DNA of 64,000 nucleotides from Methylobacterium sp. CB376 (GTDB taxonomy: Bacteria; Pseudomonadota; Alphaproteobacteria; Rhizobiales; Beijerinckiaceae), in NCBI RefSeq assembly GCF_029714205.1, contig NZ_CP121648.1, forward strand, positions 5,715,001 to 5,779,000, in the 5' to 3' direction. Under the pieces are notes generated by a model. That model was not told the DNA's origin and ran no database searches. It saw nothing but the letters and a program-made list of their open reading frames with translations. A program made the translations under genes and the position numbers. Below, one piece after another: positions 51,179 through 60,419 of this stretch. Positions within the stretch are counted from its first letter, which is position 1, and every line of letters begins with the position of its first letter.

Positions 51179-51218
51179 GAAGCCCCGGCCCTCCCCGGCG
51201 GGCCGGGGCTTCCCGTTT
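51179..51218 (+). terminator. strong hairpin after the DUF1236 gene
   Basis: A 13-bp perfect stem GAAGCCCCGGCCC (51179-51191) with GGGCCGGGGCTTC (51200-51212) and an 8-base loop, followed by CCGTTTCG. Placed 43 bases after the stop codon. The T-run is short, as is usual in GC-rich genomes. Confidence 0.7.
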
Positions 51219-51269
51219 CGCGCCCCCGCCGGTGCGGGTGTCCCGGACCGGCTCCACGGAGGAACCAGG

Positions 51270-51671
51270 ATGACCTCGAGCGAAGAGGGCGATCCCGGCA
51301 GGGCCCGGGAGAGCGACGCGCAGGACGACCGGCCCGTCCTGCCTCCCCGGGTGCGCGATCACCTCGCCCGGCAATTGCGCGCCTCCTATCACCGCGACGG
51401 GGACAAGCCGGACTACCTCGGCGACCCCGTGCTGCCCCCGCATCTCGACCCGCAGCTGCGCCGCCTGGAGCGCCGCCTGAAGGCGCAGGAGGCCGGTGCC
51501 GAGGCGGTCGCGGCCGCCCTGCGCCAATTGCCCGGCCAAATGCCCGGCCAAGTGCCGAGCCAAGCGCCCCGCCAAGTGCCGAGCCAAGCGCCCCGCCAAA
51601 TGCCCCGCCAGGCAACGGGCCGAGCGACCGGCCGAGGGGCCGGTGGCGCGGCCGAGCCGGACGCGTCCTGA
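51270..51671 (+). CDS. hypothetical protein with Pro-Gln/Arg repeat tail
   Basis: 133 residues from ATG 51270, with GGAGGAA seven bases upstream. The N-terminal 75 residues are charged and helical (RVRDHLARQLRASYHRDGDK, LDPQLRRLERRLKAQEAG). The C-terminal part is a repeat of PGQ/PSQ/PRQ triplets built from a 24-bp unit (CAAGTGCCGAGCCAAGCGCC...) repeated twice plus shorter variants between about 51530 and 51610. The repeat keeps frame. The N-terminal LARQLRASYH stretch is weakly NepR-like, but the PxRF part is missing. Function unknown. Confidence 0.55.
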   Translation: MTSSEEGDPGRARESDAQDDRPVLPPRVRDHLARQLRASYHRDGDKPDYLGDPVLPPHLDPQLRRLERRLKAQEAGAEAVAAALRQLPGQMPGQVPSQAPRQVPSQAPRQMPRQATGRATGRGAGGAAEPDAS

Positions 51672-51817
51672 CCCCGGCTGCCCCCCCGCGACCCTGCCGG
51701 CCGTCAATCCTGCCCCTGTCATTCCCGGCGGGAGAGGACGACGATCCGGGTGTTCGTCCGGATGATGCGTTGGCCTGACCTGGAAGTCCCTGTAAAGTCG
51801 CGTTCAGGGAGGCGGCC

Positions 51818-52591
51818 ATGGCGGATTGGAATGCGGCGCAATACCTGAAATTCGCCGATGAGCGGACGCGCCCGGCGGCCGACCTGCTCGCCCGCGTGCC
51901 GCTCGAATCTCCCGCCCGCGTGATCGATCTCGGCTGCGGCCCGGGCAACAGCACGGCGCTGCTCTGCGCGCGCTTCCCCCGGGCCGCCGTGACCGGGCTC
52001 GATTCTTCGCCCGACATGCTGGCCACGGCGCGGGAGCGCCTGCCGGCCGTGCGCTTCGTCGAGGCCGACCTCGCGGGCTTCACCCCGGCGGAGCCGCCCG
52101 ACCTGCTCTTCGCCAACGCCGTGCTGCAATGGCTGCCCGACCATGCGGGGCTGCTGGCGCGGCTCGCCCGGATGCTCGCGCCCGGGGGCTGCCTCGCCGT
52201 GCAGATGCCCGACAACCTGGAGGAGCCGTCCCACCGGCTGATGCGCCGCGTCGCCGGCGAGGCGCCCTTCGCGGAGCGCCTCGCCCAGGCCGCCGCCGCC
52301 CGCACCCGGCTCGGCAGCTTCCGCGACTACGACGCGTGGCTCTCGGCGGCGGGCTGCACGGTCGATCTCTGGCGCACCACCTACGTGCATCCGCTGGCGG
52401 GCCATCGCGGCATCGTCGAGTGGGTGCGCGGCACCGGCCTGCGCCCCTTCCTCGACCCCCTCGACCCCGCGGATCAGGCGGCCTTCCTCGCCCGCTACGA
52501 GGCGGCCCTGGCGGAGGCCTACCCGCCGCAGGCGGATGGGCGCGTGCTCCTGCCCTTCCCGCGGCTGTTCCTGGTGGCGCGGCGGCGTTAG
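51818..52591 (+). CDS. tam: trans-aconitate 2-methyltransferase
   Basis: 257 residues from ATG 51818 (AGGGAGG upstream). SAM-dependent class I methyltransferase: [20 protein letters not shown] at the N-terminus is diagnostic for Tam, then [15 protein letters not shown] (motif I), [23 protein letters not shown] and [16 protein letters not shown]. It methylates trans-aconitate, a spontaneous by-product that inhibits the TCA cycle. Convergent with lptA; a repeat copy lies between them. Confidence 0.93.
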
Positions 52592-52670
52592 CGCGGTCGG
52601 GAGGCGTCCAGGGCGGCGGCAACCTTCCGGCGCGACGCGGGCGGATCGTGCCCGGCCACTCATCCCAAAT

Positions 52671-52767
52671 TCGATCGATCCCTTCGGGATGGCGGATCTC
52701 GGCGTCGCTCACGCGCCGCGCGAGCGCGTGATCCGGGCTCCGCTCGGATCAACCGGATCCCGGATCA
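52671..52767 (-). repeat. dispersed repeat, copy C (inverted, on the lptA stop codon)
   Basis: On the minus strand: TGATCCGGGATCCGGTTGATC starting at the lptA stop codon, then GAGCGGAGCCCGGATCACGC, GCTCGCGCGGCGCGTGAGCG, ACGCCGAGATCCGCCATCCC and GAAGGGATCGATCG. Same modules as copies A and B with about ten differences. It fills the gap between the convergent tam and lptA genes. Confidence 0.75.
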
Positions 52768-53622
52768 GTTCGCCTGGGCGCGGGGCTTCGGAGCGGGCTT
52801 GCCGGCCTGGCCCGCCGGGGCCGGGCAGCCGGCCGGCTTGCCCGCCTTCTCGTCCTTGCCGCCCGGCACGAACATCGCCGAGACGCGCCCGCCCGCGGTC
52901 GGGTCCATATTCGCCCGGCCGGTATTCATGTCGTAGACGAGGCGGTTGCCGCGGGTGACGTTCTGGCACTGGCTCAGCACCACGTTGCCCGTGAGGATCA
53001 CCCGGTTCGCCGCCTTGTCGAACACGGCGTTGTCGCCGGTCGCCACCTGATCCTTGTTCACCACCGTCACCGGCCCGGCGCAGACCACCTGCCGGATCGC
53101 CCCGCTGTCGGTCGGGTCGACCGGCTTCGCCTCCGCGGCCCGCGTGTCGGCAGGCTTGACCTCGGCGGGCCTCGCGGCCGGCTTCGCCTGTCCGGTCCTG
53201 CTCTCCGCCCCCTTCGGATCGGCGGCCCTGGTATCCGCGCCTTTGGCCCCGACCGGCTTGGTCTCGGCCAGCTTGGTTTCAGCGGGCTTGGCTTCAGCGG
53301 GCTTGGTTTCAGCGGGCTTGGCCTCCTCGGCCCTGGCCTCGTCCTTGGCGCCCTTGTCGCGGTTGCGCTGGTAATGGACGGTCATGCTGGAGCAGCGGAT
53401 CGTGCTCTCGCCCTGCACCGCCACCACGTTGCCGGCGAAGACCGCCTTGTTCTCGTGGTCGAACACGTCGAGCCGGTCGGCGTCGATCTTGATCGGCTCC
53501 TTGCCGGAACTCCCGAAGGCGCCGAAGCCGGAATTGCGCTCCTTCCTGGGCGCCTCGGCGTGCGGCAGGGCCGGGCTCGCGAGGAGGAGCAGGGCGGCGA
53601 GGGCGGCGCGGCGGCAGGTCAC
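52765..53622 (-). CDS. lptA: LptA, periplasmic lipopolysaccharide transport protein with repeat insert
   Basis: 285 residues from a GTG at 53622 that overlaps the lptC stop (GTGA). Signal peptide RRAALAALLLLASPALPHAEA. The OstA/LptA beta-jellyroll is split: KIDADRLDVFDHENKAVFAGNVVAVQGEST at the front, and TVVNKDQVATGDNAVFDKAANRVILTGNVVLSQCQNVTRGNRLVYDMNTGRANM after residue ~180. Between them is a ~90-residue insert of AETKPAEAKPAETK-type repeats. It bridges the periplasm in LPS export with LptC and LptD. The usual next gene, lptB, does not follow. Confidence 0.9.
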   Translation of the reverse strand: MTCRRAALAALLLLASPALPHAEAPRKERNSGFGAFGSSGKEPIKIDADRLDVFDHENKAVFAGNVVAVQGESTIRCSSMTVHYQRNRDKGAKDEARAEEAKPAETKPAEAKPAETKLAETKPVGAKGADTRAADPKGAESRTGQAKPAARPAEVKPADTRAAEAKPVDPTDSGAIRQVVCAGPVTVVNKDQVATGDNAVFDKAANRVILTGNVVLSQCQNVTRGNRLVYDMNTGRANMDPTAGGRVSAMFVPGGKDEKAGKPAGCPAPAGQAGKPAPKPRAQAN

Positions 53623-54341
53623 GGCTGGTCGTCCTTCACCTCGGCCGCGGAGGTGCGCAGGGCCGGCCCACCCGACCCCGTCACGCCCCCGTCGAACACG
53701 GTCTTCACGTTGCCGATGAACGAGATCGTCTTGCCGTTCTCGACCACGTCGAGGGCGTCGGCCTGGATCGTGCCGTTCGGCAGCGTCACGCTCACCGGCT
53801 CGCGGGAGGTCAGCGTGCCGGCCTTGAAATTCACCTGGGCGGAGGAGAGGCGCGCCTCCTGTCCCTTGTCGGTCCAGAGCCGGATGCTGCGGCTGAGGTC
53901 GAGCGATTCACGCTGGGTGTCGAACACGCCGCTCTGCGCCTCCAGGTGCGAGAGCGTCCCGGCCTCGTCGGACTGCATCTGCCCGCGCATGGATTGCAAC
54001 TCGATCACGGTCGGGCGGCGCACGTCCTGCAGGGCGGCGCGGGCCGTCACCTCGTAGGGCCGGCCGTCCTTGCCGCGGTAGCCGGTGAGGCGCGGGCGCT
54101 CCATCGTCACCTTCGAGCCCGAGACGCTGACCTCGCCGAGGGTCACGGTCACCCCGAGCGCCCCGAACGGGTCGAGCCAAGTCACCGCCACCACCGCCAG
54201 GATCGCCGCCGCCGAGCCGAGGGGAATCGCCCGCCGCAGGAAGCGCACCCGCGCGCTGTGCGCCTGCGCCCGGCGATGGGCGCGCAGGCGCCGCGAATCG
54301 AGCGCGGGCGCGGCGAGGCCCGGGATCTCGACGGCTTGCAT
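53619..54341 (-). CDS. lptC: LptC, LPS export inner-membrane anchor
   Basis: 240 residues from ATG 54341. A basic cytoplasmic N-terminus (RRLRAHRRAQAHSARVRFLR), one transmembrane helix (AIPLGSAAAILAVVAVTWLD), then a periplasmic LptC/YrbK domain with VSVSGSKVTMERPRLTGYRG, GRPYEVTARAALQD and NVKTVFDGGV near the end. It receives LPS from LptBFG and hands it to LptA. Coupled to lptA by a four-base overlap; rnd lies upstream in the same direction. Confidence 0.88.
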   Translation of the reverse strand: MQAVEIPGLAAPALDSRRLRAHRRAQAHSARVRFLRRAIPLGSAAAILAVVAVTWLDPFGALGVTVTLGEVSVSGSKVTMERPRLTGYRGKDGRPYEVTARAALQDVRRPTVIELQSMRGQMQSDEAGTLSHLEAQSGVFDTQRESLDLSRSIRLWTDKGQEARLSSAQVNFKAGTLTSREPVSVTLPNGTIQADALDVVENGKTISFIGNVKTVFDGGVTGSGGPALRTSAAEVKDDQP

Positions 54342-54460
54342 CACGGGACTGCCCACAGGCGAACGCGCTCCGGCTGGGATCCGCTGCCGCGACGCCGGCA
54401 GGTCCATCGGTTGCGATGCCCCGCTCCGGTGTCGAAGTTGTGGCCGAGGCGCGCCGCCGC

Positions 54461-55075
54461 TCAGCTGTGCGCCAGGATGTCCACCTCGTCCCAGCCGAGC
54501 AGGTCGAGCCGCGCCCGCGTCGGCAGGAAGGCGAAGCAGGCCTCGGCCAGGGCGGTCCGCTCCTCGCGGGCGAGCATCGCGTCGAGCTTGGCGCGCAGGG
54601 CGTGCAGGTGCAGCACGTCCGAGGCCGCGTACTCGATCTGGGCGGGGCTCAGCGTCTCGGCGCCCCAATCGGACGATTGCTGCTGCTTGGAGATCTCGAT
54701 TCCGAGCAACTCCCGCACGAGGTCCTTGAGCCCGTGCCGGTCGGTGTAGGTGCGGGAGAGCCGCGAGGCGACCTTGGTGCAGTAGATCGGCCCCGGCATC
54801 ACGCCGAGCCGGTGGAAGAGCACCGCGAGGTCGAAGCGGGCGAAGTGGAAGATCTTGGTGACCGCGGGATCGGTCAGGACGCGCTTGAGCACCACGGGTT
54901 CGGGCCCGCCCTTGGCGATCTGGACGAGGTCGGCCTCGCCGTCGCCGCGGGAGATCTGGACCACGCAGAGGCGGTCCCGGTGGGGCTCGAGGCCGAGGGT
55001 CTCGGTGTCGACCGCGATGGCCGGGCCCGGAGCGTAATCGTCGGGCAGGTCGCCGCGGTGCAGGCGGTGGGGCAT
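54461..55075 (-). CDS. rnd: ribonuclease D-like 3'-5' exonuclease
   Basis: 204 residues from ATG 55075. DEDDy exonuclease motifs: AIAVDTETLGLEPHRDRLCV (Exo I DxE), FHFARFDLAVLF (Exo II, with Asp), and QIEYAASDVLHLHALRAKLD (Exo III, YxxxD). It lacks the HRDC domains of E. coli RNase D and is the short form seen beside lptC in Rhizobiales. Likely role in tRNA 3' processing or RNA turnover. Confidence 0.9.
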   Translation of the reverse strand: MPHRLHRGDLPDDYAPGPAIAVDTETLGLEPHRDRLCVVQISRGDGEADLVQIAKGGPEPVVLKRVLTDPAVTKIFHFARFDLAVLFHRLGVMPGPIYCTKVASRLSRTYTDRHGLKDLVRELLGIEISKQQQSSDWGAETLSPAQIEYAASDVLHLHALRAKLDAMLAREERTALAEACFAFLPTRARLDLLGWDEVDILAHS

Positions 55076-55165
55076 GGGATGTCGGATCCGGGCGCGCGCC
55101 GCCGGCGGTGCGGCGGCTCCCCGGCGCCTAACACCCTCCCCCACCGCCCGCAAGCGGGCGCCGGC

Positions 55166-55624
55166 TCAGCTCTTCTGGCGGGCGATGACCTTGTCCTTGA
55201 TGCCCTCGTAGGCGTTGGTCGGGATGATCTTGCGCGAGAGCAGCTCGTCCTTGCCGCGGTAGGGCCGGCCCTTGATGATCGCCTCGGCCCGGGCCGGGCC
55301 GATGCCCGGCAGGGTGTCGAGCTCCTCCTTGGTGGCGCTGTTGATGTCGATGAGCACGGCCTTGGCCGGCGGGGTCATGGCCGGGGCGGCGGCCGGCGCC
55401 GCGGCGGGCTTGGCCGCCGGAGCGGCGGCGGGAGCTGCGGCGGGTTTCGCCGCCGACGGGGCCGGGGCCGGGCCGGGCTTGGCCGCCGGAGCAGGCGCCG
55501 CGGGGGCGGGCTTGGGGGCGGGGGCGGTGGCGGGCGCCTGCGCCAGGGCCGGCACGGTCGCGGCGAGGAGCGTCGCCGCGGCCAGGACGCGGCCGAGGCG
55601 GGAGAAGGCACGGGTCTGGATCAT
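55166..55624 (-). CDS. secreted helix-hairpin-helix (ComEA-like) protein
   Basis: 152 residues from ATG 55624. Signal peptide LGRVLAAATLLAATVPALAQ, a ~60-residue Ala/Pro/Lys linker ([20 protein letters not shown]), and a C-terminal HhH motif DINSATKEELDTLPGIGPAR, AEAIIKGRPYRGKDEL. Resembles ComEA-type DNA-binding proteins that pull DNA into the periplasm in transformation; no competence genes are nearby, so that use is inference. Confidence 0.78.
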   Translation of the reverse strand: MIQTRAFSRLGRVLAAATLLAATVPALAQAPATAPAPKPAPAAPAPAAKPGPAPAPSAAKPAAAPAAAPAAKPAAAPAAAPAMTPPAKAVLIDINSATKEELDTLPGIGPARAEAIIKGRPYRGKDELLSRKIIPTNAYEGIKDKVIARQKS

Positions 55625-55849
55625 GAAGGACCTCCGCGGGTCGCTCGCGCCGGATGCTGACCGGCCCGCGCATCTGGGCCGGCGACGCTTGAACCGGCCC
55701 TTAACATCGCGGGGCGGTCCGAGAAATCCACCGGACGGGCTAGCCAGGTCCGATCCACCTCTGTATAAGCCGCGCTCCGATGAGATCAGGGGTGCGCGGC
55801 AGCTCCGCCCGGGGCAGCCCCGCGCCCGTTTTGTTGCAAGAGACGTGTC

Positions 55850-56035
55850 ATGGCCGTTCCGAAGCGAAAGACCTCCCCGTCGCGGCGCGGCATGCGCCGC
55901 TCCGCCGATGCCCTCAAGGCCCCGACCTACGTCGAGGACAAGGATTCGGGCGAGCTGCGCCGCCCGCACCACATCGACCTCAAGACCGGCATGTATCGCG
56001 GCCGGCAGGTGCTGAAGGTCAAGACCGAGGCGTGA
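55850..56035 (+). CDS. rpmF: 50S ribosomal protein L32
   Basis: 61 residues from ATG 55850. [20 protein letters not shown] is the L32 hallmark; [20 protein letters not shown] follows. The zinc-binding cysteines of some L32 proteins are absent, as in the alphaproteobacterial form. Monocistronic in appearance; upstream (CACCTCTGTATAAGCC) may include its promoter. Confidence 0.97.
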
Positions 56036-56204
56036 GGAACGGCCCGGGGCGCGCCGCCCCGCGGATCTCTCGCTGACGCTATCCGCCCCTCGCCCGCCCG
56101 GGTGAGGGGCTTCGCGCGTTGGCGCCATCACTTGGCGCAGGCGTCACTTGGCGCAGGCGTCACCGGACGGCCGCGTGCCTCGACCGGCGCTCCTTGGACC
56201 GGCG

Positions 56205-56423
56205 CTACTTGGCACCGGCGCGCGCGCCGGCCTCGTAGCGGGCCGAGGCCTCGCGGCTGCGGCGCTGGCGCGGCGGGCGCAGCAGGCCCGCGGTCCCGTC
56301 GAGCAGCTGGACCAGGAAGGGCGCCAGCGGGCGCTCCGGCACGGCGCGCCGCGGCGGCGGCTCCCCCACCGGAACCAGCGCCCGGGTTCCCTCGCCCGCC
56401 CTCTCCGTCTCGGAATGGGACAT
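56205..56423 (-). CDS. hypothetical small basic protein
   Basis: 72 residues from ATG 56423 (GAGGAGG about ten bases upstream). MSHSETERAGEGTRALVPVG, a Pro-rich middle (PPPRRAVPERPLAPFLVQLL) and a basic end (RQRRSREASARYEAGARAGA). No family recognised. The ribosome-binding site and the regular APFLVQLLDG segment make it more than a random frame. It lies downstream of phaR on the same strand. The 170 bases between it and rpmF contain a short tandem TCACTTGGCGCAGGCG duplication. Confidence 0.5.
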   Translation of the reverse strand: MSHSETERAGEGTRALVPVGEPPPRRAVPERPLAPFLVQLLDGTAGLLRPPRQRRSREASARYEAGARAGAK

Positions 56424-56488
56424 CGCCGCGCCTCCTCTTCCCCGCGGAGGCTCAACGCGCAAGCGGCGGGCCGGGTGCCGCGCCCCGC

Positions 56489-57088
56489 CTACTTCTTGGC
56501 GAGGGCGTCGAGCCGGCTCTGCATCTCCAGCATCTGCCGGCGCAGGTCGTCGAGCTCCCCGCGGGAGGCCCCGGGCTGGGCCGCGGGCGGCGCGGCCTCG
56601 GCGGGCTTCTCGGTCGGCGCCCCCGGCGTGAAGGGGGTGAACATCCGCATCGCCTCGCTGAAGAAGGCCATGTTGGCCCTCACCTGCTCCTCCATGGCGT
56701 GCTGGAAGGCGCTCGCCCCGAAAGTCTGGGACATCTTCTCGCGCAGGCCATCCTGCTCGCGCGCCAGATGATCCATCGAGAATTCCAGGTAGCTCGGCAC
56801 CAGCGCCCGCATGCTGTCCCCGTAGAACCGGATCAGCTGGCGCAGGAACGCGACGGGGAGCAGATTCTCCGCCCCTGCCTTGTTCTCCTGCTCGAAGATG
56901 ATCTGCGTCAGCACCGAGCGCGTGATGTCCTCACCGGATTTCGCATCGTAGACCACGAAATCCTCGCCGGCCTGAACCATGGCGGCAAGGTCTTCCAAGG
57001 TCACGTAGGTCGACGTGCCGGTGTGGTAGAGACGCCGGTTGGCGTACTTCTTGATGACGGTGGGTGTCGACTTGCCGCTGTCCGCCAT
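56489..57088 (-). CDS. phaR: polyhydroxyalkanoate synthesis repressor PhaR
   Basis: 199 residues from ATG 57088. The N-terminal PHB/PHA accumulation regulator DNA-binding domain is highly conserved: TVIKKYANRRLYHTGTSTYV, TLEDLAAMVQAGEDFVVYDA, KSGEDITRSVLTQIIFEQEN. Next is the PHB-binding part (LIRFYGDSMRALVPSYLEFS, MDHLAREQDGLREKMSQTFG), then a C-terminal coiled coil (LDDLRRQMLEMQSRLDALAK). PhaR binds phasin/pha promoters and nascent PHA granules. Divergent from phaA with a 254-base gap, probably shared control. Confidence 0.95.
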   Translation of the reverse strand: MADSGKSTPTVIKKYANRRLYHTGTSTYVTLEDLAAMVQAGEDFVVYDAKSGEDITRSVLTQIIFEQENKAGAENLLPVAFLRQLIRFYGDSMRALVPSYLEFSMDHLAREQDGLREKMSQTFGASAFQHAMEEQVRANMAFFSEAMRMFTPFTPGAPTEKPAEAAPPAAQPGASRGELDDLRRQMLEMQSRLDALAKK

Positions 57089-57342
57089 CTCGACGGGCTC
57101 TCCTCTGGGTCAAGATGCGGCCGGCGGAGCGCCGCCGTCCGGGCCCGCACACGGGCGATGTTCCGGTCTGAGACCTTAAGGCGTTCCTGTGCTGGCGAAA
57201 ATAGCAATCTGCGCGGTGTCCACGCAAACCATGCCCGGTCCGCACTCCGCCACCCCCTCAGAGGCTGCTTGACTTCGCCCGGAGCAAGGCGTTCATCGGC
57301 CTAAACGCCTCGCGAGCGCGGGCGATCATGGTGGAGGTGCGC

Positions 57343-58524
<1,182 letters not shown>

Positions 58525-58699
58525 GCGGCGCGACCGCATTGCCCGCCGCGGGGGAGTTTCTCTCCCTCGCGGCCCGGCCGCGAGCAGGATAAGGCTTCGG
58601 TCAGGCCGGCAAAATACCAACACATAAGGGACGTGCGGGCTCTTCTCGAAGCGCCCGCCGCTCTCTAGGGAAGGACACGGTTCCCTCAAGGAGAGGCAC

Positions 58700-59428
58700 A
58701 TGGCAGAACGCGTCGCACTGGTCACAGGCGGAACGCGCGGCATCGGCGCCGCGATCTCGAAGGGTCTGAAGGACGCCGGCTACAAGGTGGCGGCGAATTA
58801 CGGCGGCAACGACGAGGCCGCGAATGCTTTCAAGGCCGAGACCGGGATCCCGGTGTTCAAGTTCGACGTCGGCGATCCGGCCGCCTGCGAGGCCGGCATC
58901 CGCGCCGCCGAGGCGGAACTCGGCCCGGTCGACATCCTGGTCAACAATGCCGGCATCACCCGCGACGGCATGTTCCACCGCATGACCTTCGAGCAGTGGC
59001 AGGCGGTGATCCGCACCAACCTCGACTCGATGTTCACCTGCACCCGCCCGGTGATCGACGGGATGCGGTCGCGCGGCTTCGGCCGCATCGTCCTGATCTC
59101 GTCCATCAACGGCCAGAAGGGCCAGATGGGCCAGACCAACTACTCGGCCGCCAAGGCCGGCGTGATCGGCTTCGCCAAGGCCCTGGCCCAGGAGAACGCC
59201 AACAAGGGCATCACCGTGAACGTGATCGCCCCCGGCTACATCGCCACCGAGATGGTCAAGGCGGTACCCCAGGAGGTGCTCAAGACCAAGATCCTGCCGC
59301 AGATCCCGGTCGGCCGCCTCGGCGAGGCCGAGGAGATCGCCCGCGCGGTGGAGTTCCTGGCGAGCGACCACGCCGGCTTCATCACCGGCTCGACCCTGAC
59401 CATCAACGGCGGCCAGTACTTCGCCTGA
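58700..59428 (+). CDS. phaB: acetoacetyl-CoA reductase
   Basis: 242 residues from ATG 58700 (GGAGAGG upstream). Short-chain dehydrogenase: cofactor motif ALVTGGTRGIGAAISKGLKD, NNAGITRDGMFHRMTFEQW, catalytic Ser/Tyr/Lys in LISSINGQKGQMGQTNYSAAKAGVIGF, and the C-terminal GFITGSTLTINGGQYF. NADPH-dependent reduction to (R)-3-hydroxybutyryl-CoA for PHB. The 175-base gap from phaA includes AATACCAACACATAAGG, possibly a separate promoter. phaC is not in the window. Confidence 0.96.
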   Translation: MAERVALVTGGTRGIGAAISKGLKDAGYKVAANYGGNDEAANAFKAETGIPVFKFDVGDPAACEAGIRAAEAELGPVDILVNNAGITRDGMFHRMTFEQWQAVIRTNLDSMFTCTRPVIDGMRSRGFGRIVLISSINGQKGQMGQTNYSAAKAGVIGFAKALAQENANKGITVNVIAPGYIATEMVKAVPQEVLKTKILPQIPVGRLGEAEEIARAVEFLASDHAGFITGSTLTINGGQYFA

Positions 59429-59435
59429 GCGCGGC

Positions 59436-59465
59436 GGCCCCGCTCCCCGGTGCGGGGGCGGGGCC
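59436..59465 (+). terminator. hairpin after phaB
   Basis: GGCCCCGC (59436-59443) pairs with GCGGGGCC (59458-59465), extended by inner CCCC/GGGG, eight bases after the phaB stop. No T-run. Plausible intrinsic-like stop or mRNA end. Confidence 0.4.
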
Positions 59466-59632
59466 GGTCCGGTGCGACGCCGCACCGTCGCCGCGGAACG
59501 ATTCCAGCAGGCAGCCTTCCGACGCGGGCCCTTGAGCCACGTGCAGACCCGGTGCGTCCTCCGGCACCTTGACGGGTCTGCCGCAGGTGCGAGAAGACCC
59601 GGCACACGGTTGACGACCCAGGAATCCGCCCG

Positions 59633-60406
59633 ATGAGCAACTTCAACGAGGAGCGTGTGCTGTCCGTCCACCACTGGACCGACACGCTCTTCAGCTTCCG
59701 CACGACCCGCGACCCGTCGTTCCGCTTCCGCAACGGCGAGTTCACGATGATCGGGCTGAAGCAGGACGGCAAGCCGCTGCTGCGCGCCTACTCGGTGGTC
59801 TCGGCCAATTACGAGGACGAGCTGGAGTTCTTCTCCATCAAGGTGCCGAACGGCCCGCTCACCTCGAAGCTGCAGCACCTCAAGGTCGGCGACCCGATCA
59901 TCGTCAGCCGCAAGGCGACCGGCACCCTCGTCCTCGACAACCTGCTGCCCGGCAAGCACCTCTACCTGCTCGGGACCGGCACCGGCCTCGCCCCCTTTCT
60001 GTCGATCATCAAGGACCCGGAGACCTACGACCGCTTCGAGAAGGTGGTCCTCGTCCACGGCTGCCGGCAGGTCCAGGAACTCGCCTACGGCGAGACGATC
60101 ACGCAGGACCTGCCCAACCACGAGCTGATCGGCGACATGGTCCGGGCGCAGCTGATCTACTACCCGACCGTGACGCGCGAGCCGTTCCGCAACCGCGGCC
60201 GCATCACCGACCTGATCACCTCGGGCAAGCTGTTCCAGGATGTCGGCCTGCCGTCGATGTCGATCGAGACCGACCGCTTCATGCTGTGCGGCAGCCCGGA
60301 CATGATCCGCGACACCCGCGCCCTGCTCGCCGAGGGCGGCTACGTCGAGGGCAACCACGGCGAGGCCGGCCACTTCGTGATCGAGAAGGCCTTCGTCGAG
60401 AAGTGA
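59633..60406 (+). CDS. fpr: ferredoxin-NADP+ reductase
   Basis: 257 residues from ATG 59633. Bacterial subclass FPR: FAD site RAYSVVSANYEDELEFFSIK, KATGTLVLDNLLPGKHLYLL, NADP site LGTGTGLAPFLSIIKDPETY, LVHGCRQVQELAYGE, FMLCGSPDMIRDT and the C-terminal VIEKAFVEK. It shuttles electrons between NADPH and ferredoxin/flavodoxin, often in oxidative stress or for biosynthesis. The 204 bases upstream hold the phaB terminator and no gene. Confidence 0.94.
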   Translation: MSNFNEERVLSVHHWTDTLFSFRTTRDPSFRFRNGEFTMIGLKQDGKPLLRAYSVVSANYEDELEFFSIKVPNGPLTSKLQHLKVGDPIIVSRKATGTLVLDNLLPGKHLYLLGTGTGLAPFLSIIKDPETYDRFEKVVLVHGCRQVQELAYGETITQDLPNHELIGDMVRAQLIYYPTVTREPFRNRGRITDLITSGKLFQDVGLPSMSIETDRFMLCGSPDMIRDTRALLAEGGYVEGNHGEAGHFVIEKAFVEK

Positions 60407-60419
60407 GCGGGGCGGAGCC

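Noticed and set aside
56144..56455. Arg/Ala-rich minus-strand ORF after rpmF
   Set aside because: Alternative frame of the small gene at 56205-56423, which has the better ribosome-binding site and composition.
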